The notes under the pieces are model-generated. The model was not told the origin of the DNA. It worked only from the letters and a program-made list of their open reading frames with translations, and searched no databases. Shown here one piece after another: positions 22,267 to 32,094 of a DNA stretch of 64,000 nucleotides (the first letter of the stretch is position 1; every line of letters starts with the position of its first letter). Both the position numbers and the translations under genes were made by a program. Origin of the DNA: Cognatundibacterium crateris (GTDB lineage: Bacteria; Pseudomonadota; Gammaproteobacteria; Burkholderiales; Burkholderiaceae_D); contig NZ_JAABOS010000002.1 in assembly GCF_010078235.1 (NCBI RefSeq), forward strand, positions 548,388-612,387. The letters run 5' to 3'.

Positions 22267-24141
22267 CTATCGCAATCGCTTGTAAATTTCTTCGGCGAGT
22301 TTGTGCGATATTCCTTCCACACTGGCTAATTCATCCACACTCGCATCGGCCACGCCCTTGAGACCACCAAAACGGCTGAGTAATTTTTGACGTCGTTTTG
22401 GCCCCACGCCTTCGATATCTTCCAGCTGTGAAGTCTGGCGCGCCTTATCCCGCTTGGCACGCATGCCGGTAATCGCGAAGCGATGTGCCTCATCGCGGAT
22501 CTGTGCAATCAGCATCAGTGCGGCAGATTCTTTGCCCAGTTCCTGCTCAGGGCGGCCATCGACGAATACCAGCGTTTCCAGCCCGACCTTGCGCCCTTCA
22601 CCCTTGGCAACGCCAACGATCAGGCTGCAATCCAGACCCAGCTCGGTAAATACCTGACGCGCGACTTCGACCTGCCCTTTACCACCATCGATCAACACCA
22701 CATCAGGCATGACGCGATTTTCAGCCGTTTCACTCTGCCCTGACAAATGCGCATAACGCCGTGTCAGTACCTGGCGCATGGCGGCATAATCATCGCCAGG
22801 CGTGATACCCGTGATATTGAAGCGCCGGTATTCGCCATTCTGCATCGCATGATGATGGAATACCACGCACGAAGCCTGGGTCGCCTCACCCTGGGTGTGA
22901 CTGATATCAAAACACTCGACCCGTATCGTTTCCAGATCCTGCGCATCCAGTTCCAACACGGTGGCCAGCGCACGGGTACGGGCCTGTTGTGAACCCTGTT
23001 CGGATAACAGGCGTGCCAGCGCCAATCGCGCACCTTTGAGCGCCATCTCGAGCCAGATGCGGCGCTGCTCCTGTGGTTGAAAACTCAGGTGGATTTTGTG
23101 ACCACATTGCTCGGTCAGCGCCAGCATCAGATCAGGCGCATTCAATTCGATATTGGTGACTAAGGTGGCCGGAATGAATTGCTCAACATAATGCTGCGCC
23201 AGGAAGGCAGCCAGCACCTCGGCTTCTATGCTGTCTTCGGCAGTCGTCTGCACCTCATCGACATGAGTCGGAAAATAGGCACGGTCACCCAGATGCCGCC
23301 CACCGCGTATCATGGCCAGATTCACGCAGGCACGGCCACCTTCCACGATCACAGCGATGATATCGACATCGGCGCTGCCGCTGGTTTCCATACTCTGCTG
23401 TTGCAAAACTTTGGATAAAGCAGACATCTGATTGCGTACCAGCGCCGCCTGTTCAAATTTGAGCTGCTCAGCGTAAGCCAGCATTTTCTTTTCCAAAGAC
23501 TGCAGCACTTCCAGCTGCCGCCCACGCAAAAAATCCGCAGCATTAGTCACGTCTTGCAGATAGTCTTCAGGCGTGATCAGACCCACGCAAGGCGCGCTGC
23601 AGCGATGGATCTGATGCAGCAGGCAAGGACGGGTACGATTGGCGTAGACACTGTCTTCGCAATTCCTGAGCAAAAAAACTTTCTGCAGGATCTCCATCGA
23701 CTCCTTGACCGCCCAGCCCGATGGAAATGGACCGAAGTACTGATGTTTTTTATCGACCGCACCACGGTAGTAACTCATGCGCGGCGCGGCATGCTGACTG
23801 ATTTTCAGATAGGGATAGGATTTATCGTCGCGGAACAGAATGTTGTAGCGCGGGCGCAGTGCCTTGATCAGATTATTTTCAAGAATCAGGGCTTCGGCCT
23901 CGCTGCGTGTCACCGTAGTTTCCATGCGCGCGATTTTCGCGACCATCATGGCGATACGCGGACTGGATAAGGTCTTTTGAAAATAGGTGGTGACGCGCTT
24001 TTTTAAGTCTTTCGCCTTACCCACATACAGCAGTTGATCCTGCTGATCAAAATAGCGGTACACGCCGGGCAAGTGGGGTAATTTTGCGACGGTATCGAGC
24101 ACTTGTTGTCTGCCGTCAGCTTGCTGCTCATTCTCTGTCAT
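22267..24141 (-). CDS. uvrC: Excinuclease ABC subunit C
   Basis: This is the dual-incision nuclease of nucleotide excision repair (624 residues, normal length). The N-terminal GIY-YIG domain begins at about residue 22 (LPGVYRYFD...[14 protein letters not shown]) and makes the 3' cut. A UVR domain lies near 210-240, followed by the RNase H-like nuclease that makes the 5' cut (about 400-560: [22 protein letters not shown]). A C-terminal helix-hairpin-helix pair ends the protein ([16 protein letters not shown]). It is 61 bp downstream of acpS. Confidence 0.96.
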   Translation of the reverse strand: MTENEQQADGRQQVLDTVAKLPHLPGVYRYFDQQDQLLYVGKAKDLKKRVTTYFQKTLSSPRIAMMVAKIARMETTVTRSEAEALILENNLIKALRPRYNILFRDDKSYPYLKISQHAAPRMSYYRGAVDKKHQYFGPFPSGWAVKESMEILQKVFLLRNCEDSVYANRTRPCLLHQIHRCSAPCVGLITPEDYLQDVTNAADFLRGRQLEVLQSLEKKMLAYAEQLKFEQAALVRNQMSALSKVLQQQSMETSGSADVDIIAVIVEGGRACVNLAMIRGGRHLGDRAYFPTHVDEVQTTAEDSIEAEVLAAFLAQHYVEQFIPATLVTNIELNAPDLMLALTEQCGHKIHLSFQPQEQRRIWLEMALKGARLALARLLSEQGSQQARTRALATVLELDAQDLETIRVECFDISHTQGEATQASCVVFHHHAMQNGEYRRFNITGITPGDDYAAMRQVLTRRYAHLSGQSETAENRVMPDVVLIDGGKGQVEVARQVFTELGLDCSLIVGVAKGEGRKVGLETLVFVDGRPEQELGKESAALMLIAQIRDEAHRFAITGMRAKRDKARQTSQLEDIEGVGPKRRQKLLSRFGGLKGVADASVDELASVEGISHKLAEEIYKRLR

Positions 24142-24202
24142 GATGGGTACTAAGTAAAACGACTCAGTTTGCGTACGAAATGGTGGTTACCAGGCGACAG
24201 GC

Positions 24203-24598
24203 TCAGCGCTCTGCTTCCACCACGACAAAAGCCAGCGCATATTCTTTTTCATCACTGAGCGACACATGCGCCTTCAGGCGCTGCGTCTGCATCCAGCTGG
24301 CCAGCGTATCGGAAAAATGCAGCACCGGCTTACCCTGCGCATCATTCAGCGTCTGCAGATTTTTCAAGGTCATCGGCAGACGTACACCAGTACCTATCGC
24401 TTTACCAAAAGCCTCTTTGGCTGCAAAACGGGTCGCTAAATAATGCATGGCACGCAGTTCCGATTGGGCTGCGCGTTGCTGGTAGATTTGCCATTCCTGC
24501 GCACCCAGAATTTTTTCCGCGAATCTGGGGCCAGAACGCTGCAAGGCAAGCTGCATGCGGTCTACCCGGGTGATGTCGTTGCCTATGCCGTAAATCAT
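24203..24598 (-). CDS. acpS: Holo-[acyl-carrier-protein] synthase
   Basis: Transfers 4'-phosphopantetheine from CoA to acyl carrier protein (131 residues). The family motifs are present: [14 protein letters not shown] at the start (magnesium-binding Asp) and FAAKEAFGKAIGTG in the middle (catalytic Glu/Lys). The start is the ATG at 24598, which overlaps the stop of the PdxJ-like gene as ATGA; the longer open frame upstream is shadow. It belongs to the lepA-recO-acpS gene run. Confidence 0.95.
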   Translation of the reverse strand: MIYGIGNDITRVDRMQLALQRSGPRFAEKILGAQEWQIYQQRAAQSELRAMHYLATRFAAKEAFGKAIGTGVRLPMTLKNLQTLNDAQGKPVLHFSDTLASWMQTQRLKAHVSLSDEKEYALAFVVVEAER

Positions 24599-25245
24599 GG
24601 CTGCGGACCATACAGGCGTATCAGCTCCGCTTTGGCGGCAGCCACCGCACTGCCCCAGCCTGACAGCAATGCAGTCGCCAGCAAACCCTGTCCTAACTCC
24701 AGCACGCGACAGCAAGGGAAACTACGCACTGCAGCCATTTGCTGAACTGAACCCAGCGGCAAACGCAGACTGATGCCAGCTTGCGTGGCAGCGCTACACA
24801 GCGCAGTGACATCGGCCACGGCCTGCTCGCCTTCTTGCGGCAATTCCAGCAACACACTGCGCGCGCCCTGCACATGTGCAGCCTGCAAAGCTGCGCTATC
24901 CGGGTTGGCTACGGCCACCCACGGCGCGTCTGCAACCGGCTCTGGCGTGATCTGTCCTGCGATTAAGCCCTGTTGCCATAAGCTCTGTGCCAAAGCATCC
25001 TGTGCAGACGCATACACAAACACCGGCAGCGGACATGTGCGCAGCAAGCTCTGCACCCCTTCAGCTGTCAGCGTCAGGCTGGCTACAGCCAGATCCAGAC
25101 TGAACTGATCGGCACCCGCGTACACCGCATCGCGCATCAGTTGCTCACACACAGACTGCGGGTTTGCATCATTCAGCAAGGCGAGCAAGACCGGATCAAG
25201 GTCGATACACAAATCCGGCAAATGCAAAGGAGGATGTATCATCAT
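24595..25245 (-). CDS. PdxJ-derived protein lacking the catalytic residues
   Basis: A 216-residue protein exactly where pdxJ (pyridoxine 5'-phosphate synthase, about 240-260 residues) lies in related genomes, between recO and acpS. The barrel skeleton aligns by eye to E. coli Pdx[14 protein letters not shown] for [23 protein letters not shown] for AEQAGADGITVHL, QITPE for LVPE, and [20 protein letters not shown] for LNIGHAIIGRAVMTGLKDAV. The HLRED catalytic His/Arg, the Glu of NLEMA and the His of NAGHGL are all replaced, and the phosphate-loop GHA is GQG. It is unlikely to make pyridoxine phosphate. The frame is intact and overlaps both neighbours (ATGA), so it is kept as a gene, not a fresh pseudogene. 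Confidence 0.75.
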   Translation of the reverse strand: MMIHPPLHLPDLCIDLDPVLLALLNDANPQSVCEQLMRDAVYAGADQFSLDLAVASLTLTAEGVQSLLRTCPLPVFVYASAQDALAQSLWQQGLIAGQITPEPVADAPWVAVANPDSAALQAAHVQGARSVLLELPQEGEQAVADVTALCSAATQAGISLRLPLGSVQQMAAVRSFPCCRVLELGQGLLATALLSGWGSAVAAAKAELIRLYGPQP

Positions 25246-26075
25246 AAATTCTGCAAATCGATCAAAAGCTGGCGGGTACTGAGTACCGCGCCGTGTAAAT
25301 GATGTGAGAGTAAAAAGCGCATCAGCATCTTACTTTGAAACTGAGTTTCCGGCAGGCTGTAATCACCATCCGCCATCGCCAGCAAGCAAGCTCCGCTCAA
25401 TACCGGGAAATGATCGCCAGGCCGCGCCGGGCGCGTGCCAGCTTGCGGATCGAGTACATAATGTAGCTCGGGCTGCACGGGTGCACGCTGTTCGGTACAC
25501 AGATGAATATCACCCAGCAGGCCGGACTGGCGTAGTAAAACCAGCTCAAACTGGCGCAGCACCACGGGTGCGGATTCGCCATGTGCTAACTGATTAATGG
25601 TGGCGACATACTGATCAAACAAAGCAGGATGCGGCTCGTCTTTGAGCAGAAACTTAATGATCAGTTCATTCAGATAAAAACCGCATACCAGCGCCGATTT
25701 TTCTAAGGGCAGCATGCCGCCCACCCAATCAGCCGAGGTCAGGGTTTTTAACTCGGTCTTGCCCATCCAGGATAAGTTCAGCGGCTGGAAAGTCTGCAAT
25801 ACGCTGCGCAACTGCGAGTGTGGTCGTTTTGCACCTTTCGCAACCAGCGCAATGCGGCCGAAATCGCGCGTCAGCACATCAACGATCAGACTGGTTTCTT
25901 TGTAGGGGCGCGCATGCAGCACAAAGCCGGGTTGCTGCAAAATTTTTCGCTCACGCGGTGCACTGGCCGAGACGGCAGAGGAGTTGCGTTTTTTTACTGG
26001 CGTTGAAATGCGCAGAGGATCTTGCAGGTAATCTGCAAGATCCTCTGTCACTGCATCCGTTGTGGGATTCATCAC
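25242..26075 (-). CDS. recO: DNA repair protein RecO
   Basis: RecFOR-pathway protein that loads RecA and anneals single strands (277 residues). The OB-fold N-terminal domain starts near residue 47 ([37 protein letters not shown]), preceded by about 45 extra low-complexity residues ([14 protein letters not shown]). The helical C-terminal domain holds [13 protein letters not shown] and [12 protein letters not shown]. It is 15 bp downstream of era and overlaps the PdxJ-like gene. Confidence 0.94.
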   Translation of the reverse strand: MMNPTTDAVTEDLADYLQDPLRISTPVKKRNSSAVSASAPRERKILQQPGFVLHARPYKETSLIVDVLTRDFGRIALVAKGAKRPHSQLRSVLQTFQPLNLSWMGKTELKTLTSADWVGGMLPLEKSALVCGFYLNELIIKFLLKDEPHPALFDQYVATINQLAHGESAPVVLRQFELVLLRQSGLLGDIHLCTEQRAPVQPELHYVLDPQAGTRPARPGDHFPVLSGACLLAMADGDYSLPETQFQSKMLMRFLLSHHLHGAVLSTRQLLIDLQNL

Positions 26076-26090
26076 CTCAAGGACAGCAAT

Positions 26091-26993
26091 TTACTCGTAG
26101 CCGTAAGCACGCAAACCGGCTTCATTATCGGCCCAGCCTGATTTCACTTTGACCCAGATTTCCAGGTACACAGTGCCACCGAACAGCTTCTCCATATCGA
26201 CACGGGACTGCGTGGAAATCTCTTTCAGGCGCGCACCTTTGTTACCAATGACCATGGATTTATGGCCATCACGATCCACCAGAATCGCAACAAACACGCG
26301 GCGCAAACTGCCTTCCTGCTCAAACTTTTCAACCAGCACGGTGCTGGTGTAAGGCAGCTCATCACCGACGAAACGGAATAATTTTTCGCGTACGATTTCA
26401 GCTGCGAGAAATTTTTCGCTACGGTCAGTGATATCGTCTTCGCCGAACATCGGTGGCTGTTCCGGCAGATATTTGCGGATTTCACCCTCCAGATTTTCCA
26501 GCTGGAAGCGCAGCGTCGCAGACACCGGCACAATCGCAGTGAACGGGAACGCGGCAGCGACCTTCTGAGCGAACGGCATCATGACGGCTTTATCTTTGAT
26601 GCGGTCGGACTTGTTAATCACCAGGATACAGGGAACGTTCTTAGGCAGCAGCTCTATCACTTGCTGATCAGCCGGGCCAAACGTACCCGCTTCGATGATG
26701 TACAAAATCACGTCGGCGGCAGTCAAGGTGGTGGTGACCGTACGGTTCAGCGTGCGGTTCAGCGCATTCGAATGGCGGGTCTGAAAACCCGGCGTATCGA
26801 TATAGACAAACTGGGTCTGATCTTTGGTTTGTATGCCGGTAATGCGATGACGGGTAGTCTGTGCTTTACGCGAAGTGATGCTGACCTTGGCGCCGATCAG
26901 CGCATTCATTAAAGTCGATTTACCGACATTAGGACGACCAACAATGGCAATATACCCACAACGAAATTCTGGGTTGTCTGTGATTTCATTCAT
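26091..26993 (-). CDS. era: GTPase Era
   Basis: Essential GTPase that binds the 3' end of 16S rRNA during 30S assembly (300 residues). G1 is GRPNVGKS (19-26), G3 is DTPGF, G4 is NKSD, and the C-terminal KH domain includes [12 protein letters not shown]. It lies eight bp downstream of rnc, as in most proteobacteria. Confidence 0.97.
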   Translation of the reverse strand: MNEITDNPEFRCGYIAIVGRPNVGKSTLMNALIGAKVSITSRKAQTTRHRITGIQTKDQTQFVYIDTPGFQTRHSNALNRTLNRTVTTTLTAADVILYIIEAGTFGPADQQVIELLPKNVPCILVINKSDRIKDKAVMMPFAQKVAAAFPFTAIVPVSATLRFQLENLEGEIRKYLPEQPPMFGEDDITDRSEKFLAAEIVREKLFRFVGDELPYTSTVLVEKFEQEGSLRRVFVAILVDRDGHKSMVIGNKGARLKEISTQSRVDMEKLFGGTVYLEIWVKVKSGWADNEAGLRAYGYE

Positions 26994-27001
26994 GGGAAGA
27001 C

Positions 27002-27847
27002 TCAGGCTGATTTAGGATGGGATTTCGCGGCAGGCGCTTTATCTGTTGCGCCTGGTTCTTGCTGCGATGCCGGCTTTTCTGACGGCGCAGGATTATCCTG
27101 CTGCGGCGTCGCGATACCGGCTAACTTTAATTGTGCACTTCTGGGCTTGGACTTGCGTGCAGCGGGGGATTTGGCCAACGCAGCAATAGCGGTTTCCAGC
27201 GCAAGTTTAGCTGCGGCCTGCTCGCCGGCACGGCGACTGCCACCGGTACCAAATACCTGAATATCGAGTTTAGGCACCAGGCATTCGATCTCGAATTCCT
27301 GATTATGTGCCGCGCCATGGGTCGCGACCACATTGTATTGTGGCAGTGCGATTTTCTTACTTTGCAAAAATTCCTGCAGCAAAGTTTTGGCATCTTTACC
27401 CAAGGTAGTCGGGTCGACGGTGGCCATAATCGGTTGATACAGCGCCTCGATCACGCGCTTGGCTGTGTCAAATCCCGCATCGAGGAAAATCGCACCGAAT
27501 AAGGCTTCCAGCGTATCGGCCAGGATAGACGGGCGACGGAAGCCACCGGATTTGAGCTCGCCTTCACCCAGACGAAGGAATTGCGACAACTCTATGCTTT
27601 GAGCGATTTCAAACAAGGATTGCTGCTTGACCAGATTGGCGCGAACACGCGATAAATCGCCTTCGTCGATGTCGGCAAAACTATCAAACAACAGCGACGC
27701 CACCACACAGTTGAGCACCGAATCCCCAAGGAATTCGAGGCGCTCATTGTGCGTGACGCTATGACTACGATGCGTTAATGCCTGCTGCAATAAAGCGGGG
27801 TTATTAAACTGGTGCCCCAGTCTCTTTTGCAATAGTTGAAGATTCAT
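27002..27847 (-). CDS. rnc: Ribonuclease III with C-terminal extension
   Basis: Double-strand RNA endonuclease for rRNA and mRNA processing (281 residues). The signature [12 protein letters not shown] is near residue 34, the second acidic site ([13 protein letters not shown]) near 115, and the dsRNA-binding domain spans about 150-225. A Pro/Ala/Lys-rich tail of about 50 residues (from [16 protein letters not shown]) exceeds the roughly 226-residue E. coli enzyme. It is 12 bp downstream of the DUF4845 gene. Confidence 0.96.
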   Translation of the reverse strand: MNLQLLQKRLGHQFNNPALLQQALTHRSHSVTHNERLEFLGDSVLNCVVASLLFDSFADIDEGDLSRVRANLVKQQSLFEIAQSIELSQFLRLGEGELKSGGFRRPSILADTLEALFGAIFLDAGFDTAKRVIEALYQPIMATVDPTTLGKDAKTLLQEFLQSKKIALPQYNVVATHGAAHNQEFEIECLVPKLDIQVFGTGGSRRAGEQAAAKLALETAIAALAKSPAARKSKPRSAQLKLAGIATPQQDNPAPSEKPASQQEPGATDKAPAAKSHPKSA

Positions 27848-27859
27848 ACGTCTGTCTGC

Positions 27860-28255
27860 TTATTCTGGCTTTTTCGCGATCACACCACGACTTGCCGTTG
27901 TTCCCTGGTACTCGAGCAATAAGCTGGCTGGCCCGACCAGAGGGATTTTCTTTTGATACGAAAAGCTGACCTCGACACCTTCATCGCCTTTGGAAATCTG
28001 CAACTCTTTACCAGAGATGGAGGTGATGTAGCTCACTTCAGCCTGTTTATCAAAAGCAGTCTGGATTTCATTTGCGGTCGTGCCTGCATTCTTAGCCGAC
28101 ATAATCGCTTTCTTTACCGAGGTGTACTCAATCACAGTCGGCACCACTTTCATCGCCAACATCGCGATCAGGACGATCACGCCCAAGGAAAAAATCAATC
28201 CAAACAAGGAAATACCTTGTTGTGATTTCAAAGTTTGTTGTCCGGTCTGTTTCAT
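27860..28255 (-). CDS. DUF4845 membrane protein
   Basis: A 131-residue protein of the DUF4845 family, regularly found between lepB and rnc in beta- and gammaproteobacteria. One N-terminal membrane helix (about 15-36, GISLFGLIFSLGVIVLIAMLA written here only in part) leads to a small periplasmic alpha/beta domain. Function is unknown. The helix following a short basic stretch recalls pilin-like N-termini, though no type IV pilin cleavage site is evident. Confidence 0.8.
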   Translation of the reverse strand: MKQTGQQTLKSQQGISLFGLIFSLGVIVLIAMLAMKVVPTVIEYTSVKKAIMSAKNAGTTANEIQTAFDKQAEVSYITSISGKELQISKGDEGVEVSFSYQKKIPLVGPASLLLEYQGTTASRGVIAKKPE

Positions 28256-28330
28256 ATTGTTTTCTCCCGATTATCCAAGCGCTTTTACAAGCATTGATTC
28301 AAACATTTATTCAAACATTTATTCTAGGAC

Positions 28331-29236
28331 TTAATGAAAGCTGCCTATACGTTTCACATCGCCGAAGTTCATCCAGACGAAGAAAGCCTTGCCGACGATA
28401 TTTTCATCCGGCACAAAGCCCCAGATACGGCCATCAGCACTATTATCGCGATTATCGCCCATCATGAAGTAATGGCCTTCTGGCACCACGCAGGTAAAGC
28501 CCTCACTATCATAACTACAGTTCTGACGATAAGGAAAATTCATTGGATCACTCACAAACGCAGGACGTGTTTCATCATTGAGGATGCGATGAGATACGCC
28601 AGTCAGATTTTCATTTAACTGCTTCGAATAACTGATCTGATCCAGAAAATCTGGTAATTGCTCGTACTGCAAAGGCTTGCCATTGATGCTCAGACGCTTG
28701 TTTTTGTACTCTACTTTATCACCAGGTATACCAACTACACGTTTGATGTAGTCTACGGTCGGATCCAGCGGATACTTGAATACCATCACATCACCACGCT
28801 GTGGTTGATTGAGATCGATGACTTTTTTGTTGATCACTGGCAGACGTATGCCGTAAGTGAATTTATTCACCAATATCAGATCACCAATCAGCAGTGTAGG
28901 CATCATGGAGCCGGAAGGGATTTTAAATGGCTCGAACAAAAACGAGCGCAGAAAAAACACCATCGCTATCACCGGGAAGAAGCTGCCTGAGTACTCGATC
29001 CAGGTTGGCTGACGCAAGAGATTCGCTTCCAGCTCAGCGCGCTTGCCCTGCTCCATCTTGACACCATCTGCAGTCAGCTTGGCGACCCGTGCATCAAATT
29101 CTGCCAGAGCCTTATCTGCTGCAGCGCGACGCTGCCTGGAAAATACAAATTTATCCAGACACCAGACTATACCCGTACCGACTGTCAACACAAACAATAT
29201 CAGGGCGAAATTACCCAGAATGAATGCAAATTTCAT
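28331..29236 (-). CDS. lepB: Signal peptidase I
   Basis: Inner-membrane protease that removes Sec and Tat signal peptides (301 residues). Two N-terminal membrane helices (about 1-27 and 83-100) precede the periplasmic domain. The Ser-Lys dyad is visible: Ser110 in IPSGSMMPT and Lys165 in [12 protein letters not shown]. The [11 protein letters not shown] box confirms the family. Its start overlaps the lepA stop (ATGA). A 75-bp gap separates it from DUF4845. Confidence 0.96.
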   Translation of the reverse strand: MKFAFILGNFALILFVLTVGTGIVWCLDKFVFSRQRRAAADKALAEFDARVAKLTADGVKMEQGKRAELEANLLRQPTWIEYSGSFFPVIAMVFFLRSFLFEPFKIPSGSMMPTLLIGDLILVNKFTYGIRLPVINKKVIDLNQPQRGDVMVFKYPLDPTVDYIKRVVGIPGDKVEYKNKRLSINGKPLQYEQLPDFLDQISYSKQLNENLTGVSHRILNDETRPAFVSDPMNFPYRQNCSYDSEGFTCVVPEGHYFMMGDNRDNSADGRIWGFVPDENIVGKAFFVWMNFGDVKRIGSFH

Positions 29237-31026
29237 TTCTCGTCCACTTGTAAAATCGCCAGGAATGCTTCTTGTGGAATCTCCACAGAACCGACTTGTT
29301 TCATCCGTTTCTTACCAGCCTTTTGCTTTTCCAGCAGTTTACGCTTACGGCTGATATCGCCGCCATAACATTTAGCCAAAACGTTTTTACGCAAGGCTTT
29401 CACGTTTTCACGGGAAATGATGTTAGAGCCAATCGCAGCCTGAATCGCCACATCAAACATCTGACGCGGAATCAGCTCACGCATTTTGGCAGCCACTGCA
29501 CGGCCACGGAACTGGCTGTTCGCACGGTGCACGATAATGGCGAGCGCATCGACTTTTTCGCTGTTAATCAGCATATCGACCTTGACCACGTCAGCAGCGC
29601 GGTTTTCCTTGAACTCATAGTCCATGGACGCATAGCCGCGTGAGGTGGATTTCAGGCGATCAAAGAAGTCCAGCACGATTTCTGCCATCGGCATTTCATA
29701 GGTCAGCTTGACCTGGCGGCCGTGATAGCTCATATCCATCTGCACACCGCGTTTCTGGGTACACAGGGTAATGACAGAACCGACATACTCTTGTGGCATG
29801 TACAGGTTAACCGTCACGATAGGTTCGCGGATTTCCTCGATACGCGATGGTTCAGGCATCTTAGATGGATTATCCACCATCGCGATACTGCCATCGGCCA
29901 TCACCACTTCATACACCACGGTCGGTGCGGTGGTGATCAGGTCCATATCAAATTCACGTTCCAGGCGTTCCTGCACAATCTCCATGTGCAATAAGCCCAG
30001 GAAGCCGCAGCGGAAACCAAAACCCAAGGCCTGCGATACTTCTGGCTCATACATCAGCGCCGCATCATTGAGTTTGAGCTTTTCCAGCGAGTCACGCAAA
30101 GCATCGTATTGATTCGCTTCGACCGGGAACAAACCGGCAAACACCTGAGGTTGTACTTCTTTAAAGCCAGGCAGAGGTTCAGCAGCCTTGTTGTTCGCGA
30201 CCGTAATGGTGTCGCCGACTTTCGCAGCCTTCAATTCCTTAATACCGGCAATCACGAAGCCCACCTGACCAGCTGTCAGTTGATCACGGCTCAGGGACTT
30301 AGGTGTGAACACACCGACGCTCTCAACCAGATGCTGGGCTTCTGTTGCCATGAACAGGATTTTATCTTTTGGACGCAGGGTACCGTTGACGATACGCACC
30401 AGCATGACCACACCGACATAGTTATCAAACCAGGAGTCGATGATCAATGCCTGCAAAGGCGCAGTCGGATCACCCTTAGGTGCCGGCACTTTTGCGATCA
30501 GGGATTCCAGTACATCGGCCACACCCAAGCCGGTCTTAGCAGAACAGTGCACTGCTTCGGTCGCATCAATACCGATCACTTCTTCGATTTCGGAGCAGGC
30601 ATTGGCTGGATCTGCGGACGGCAAGTCTATCTTGTTCAGCACAGGCACCACTTCGACGCCCAGCTCAATCGCGGTATAGCAATTCGCTACGGTTTGCGCT
30701 TCCACACCCTGAGATGCATCCACCACCAGCAATGCGCCTTCACACGCAGATAAGGAGCGGCTCACTTCATAGCTGAAGTCGACGTGACCAGGGGTATCAA
30801 TCAGATTCAGGTTATACACCTGACCATCACGTGCTTTGTAATGCAAAGCGGCAGTCTGCGCCTTAATCGTAATTCCGCGCTCACGTTCGATATCCATCGA
30901 ATCTAGGACTTGCGCCTCCATTTCACGGTCAGACAGACCACCACATAATTGAATGATGCGATCCGCCAGCGTTGATTTACCATGATCAATGTGGGCGATG
31001 ATAGAGAAATTCCGGATGTTATTCAT
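29233..31026 (-). CDS. lepA: Elongation factor 4 (LepA)
   Basis: Ribosome-associated GTPase that back-translocates or remodels stalled ribosomes (597 residues). P-loop AHIDHGKST near residue 11, [12 protein letters not shown], then the LepA-specific C-terminal domain ending [24 protein letters not shown] (not quoted in full). The start [10 protein letters not shown] at 31026 is the conserved one; the longer open frame is spurious. It heads the lepA-lepB run and begins about 40 bp after the truA terminator. Confidence 0.97.
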   Translation of the reverse strand: MNNIRNFSIIAHIDHGKSTLADRIIQLCGGLSDREMEAQVLDSMDIERERGITIKAQTAALHYKARDGQVYNLNLIDTPGHVDFSYEVSRSLSACEGALLVVDASQGVEAQTVANCYTAIELGVEVVPVLNKIDLPSADPANACSEIEEVIGIDATEAVHCSAKTGLGVADVLESLIAKVPAPKGDPTAPLQALIIDSWFDNYVGVVMLVRIVNGTLRPKDKILFMATEAQHLVESVGVFTPKSLSRDQLTAGQVGFVIAGIKELKAAKVGDTITVANNKAAEPLPGFKEVQPQVFAGLFPVEANQYDALRDSLEKLKLNDAALMYEPEVSQALGFGFRCGFLGLLHMEIVQERLEREFDMDLITTAPTVVYEVVMADGSIAMVDNPSKMPEPSRIEEIREPIVTVNLYMPQEYVGSVITLCTQKRGVQMDMSYHGRQVKLTYEMPMAEIVLDFFDRLKSTSRGYASMDYEFKENRAADVVKVDMLINSEKVDALAIIVHRANSQFRGRAVAAKMRELIPRQMFDVAIQAAIGSNIISRENVKALRKNVLAKCYGGDISRKRKLLEKQKAGKKRMKQVGSVEIPQEAFLAILQVDEK

Positions 31027-31066
31027 TGAGGTTGCTAAAAATTCTATATGTGAAGCGGTACCGGCT

Positions 31067-31110
31067 AAAAAAAAGCGCTCCGGTCTGGGCAACTTTCCCC
31101 AGGCGAGCGC
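31067..31110 (-). terminator. Terminator of truA
   Basis: GCGCTC pairs with GAGCGC and an inner CCTGGG/CCCAG stem adds stability; eight U residues follow on the leftward strand. It lies between truA and lepA. Confidence 0.8.
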
Positions 31111-31191
31111 CTTCTGTTTGGGTTTTGCAAAGCGCCATTTTACCGGAATTCAAGACCGAAAACCGAGTATTTACCAGAGAACAAGACGCAT

Positions 31192-32010
31192 TTAGGACAA
31201 AAGCGACAAGAAACCAGGAATTAGCCTTGCCTCTGGCTGGGGCAGCATCCACTTTTCTTCATAATCAATTTTGGCCAGATACAGACCATCCGGCATAAAA
31301 GTGGGCGCTGCAACACTGCGGTCGCGGCTGGCCAACACTTCCGCCATCCAATCCGGTGCGCGTTTTCCGCTCCCGACAAAAATGAGGGAGCCGACAATAT
31401 TCCTGACCATGTGATGCAAAAAGGCACTGGCCTTGAGGGTAAATACAAACAATTCGCCATGCTGGCGTATCTGTATTTCATACATATGCTTGACCGGTGT
31501 TTTGGCCTGACATTCGGCCGCGCGGAATGCAGAAAAGTCATGCTCACCCAGCAAATGCGCAGCCCCCTGCTGCATCAGCGCCAGATCGAGCGGCCGGAAT
31601 ACCCAACCTGCCCGCCCTATCCACATTGGCGAACGGATTTTACTGTTATGCAACACATAATGATAGGTTCTGGCACGTGCACTGAAACGTGCGTGAAACT
31701 GATTCTGATCCTCAGCGTCGAACTCCAGCTCTTTAGCCCACTGCACCGCAACCGTAGGCGGCAAAAAGGCATTCACACCATTAACCCAGGAATACGGAGT
31801 ACGACTCAGTTCGGTATCAAAATGCACGACCTGCTCCAACCCATGCACGCCGGCATCGGTACGACCAGCACATAAAGTACGTATTTCCTGATTGGTAAAG
31901 CGGAGCAATGCACGTTCGAGCGCATCCTGCACAGTATCTCCAGAGGGCTGCGTCTGCCATCCGCGCCACCCCTGGCCATCATATTGCACTCCCAATACTA
32001 ATCGCTTCAC
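31192..32010 (-). CDS. truA: tRNA pseudouridine(38-40) synthase
   Basis: Forms pseudouridine at positions 38-40 in the tRNA anticodon arm (272 residues). The catalytic Asp lies in CAGRTDAGVHG. The family start VQYDG-x-GWRGWQTQ lies at about residue 7. I use the GTG at 32010, which has GGGAAGAG upstream, rather than the longer frame. It is downstream of fimV but separated by a strong terminator, so it is probably transcribed on its own. Confidence 0.94.
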   Translation of the reverse strand: MKRLVLGVQYDGQGWRGWQTQPSGDTVQDALERALLRFTNQEIRTLCAGRTDAGVHGLEQVVHFDTELSRTPYSWVNGVNAFLPPTVAVQWAKELEFDAEDQNQFHARFSARARTYHYVLHNSKIRSPMWIGRAGWVFRPLDLALMQQGAAHLLGEHDFSAFRAAECQAKTPVKHMYEIQIRQHGELFVFTLKASAFLHHMVRNIVGSLIFVGSGKRAPDWMAEVLASRDRSVAAPTFMPDGLYLAKIDYEEKWMLPQPEARLIPGFLSLLS

Positions 32011-32039
32011 AAACACTCTTCCCAAAATATGACTTACGC

Positions 32040-32077
32040 AAAAAAGAAAAACGGGCGCCAACTATCGTGGCGCCCGT
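32040..32077 (-). terminator. Terminator of fimV
   Basis: A ten-base-pair stem (ACGGGCGCCA/TGGCGCCCGT) with a seven-base loop, followed on the leftward strand by TTTTTCTTTTT. Confidence 0.88.
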
Positions 32078-32094
32078 CCAGAGTTTACCCTGTT

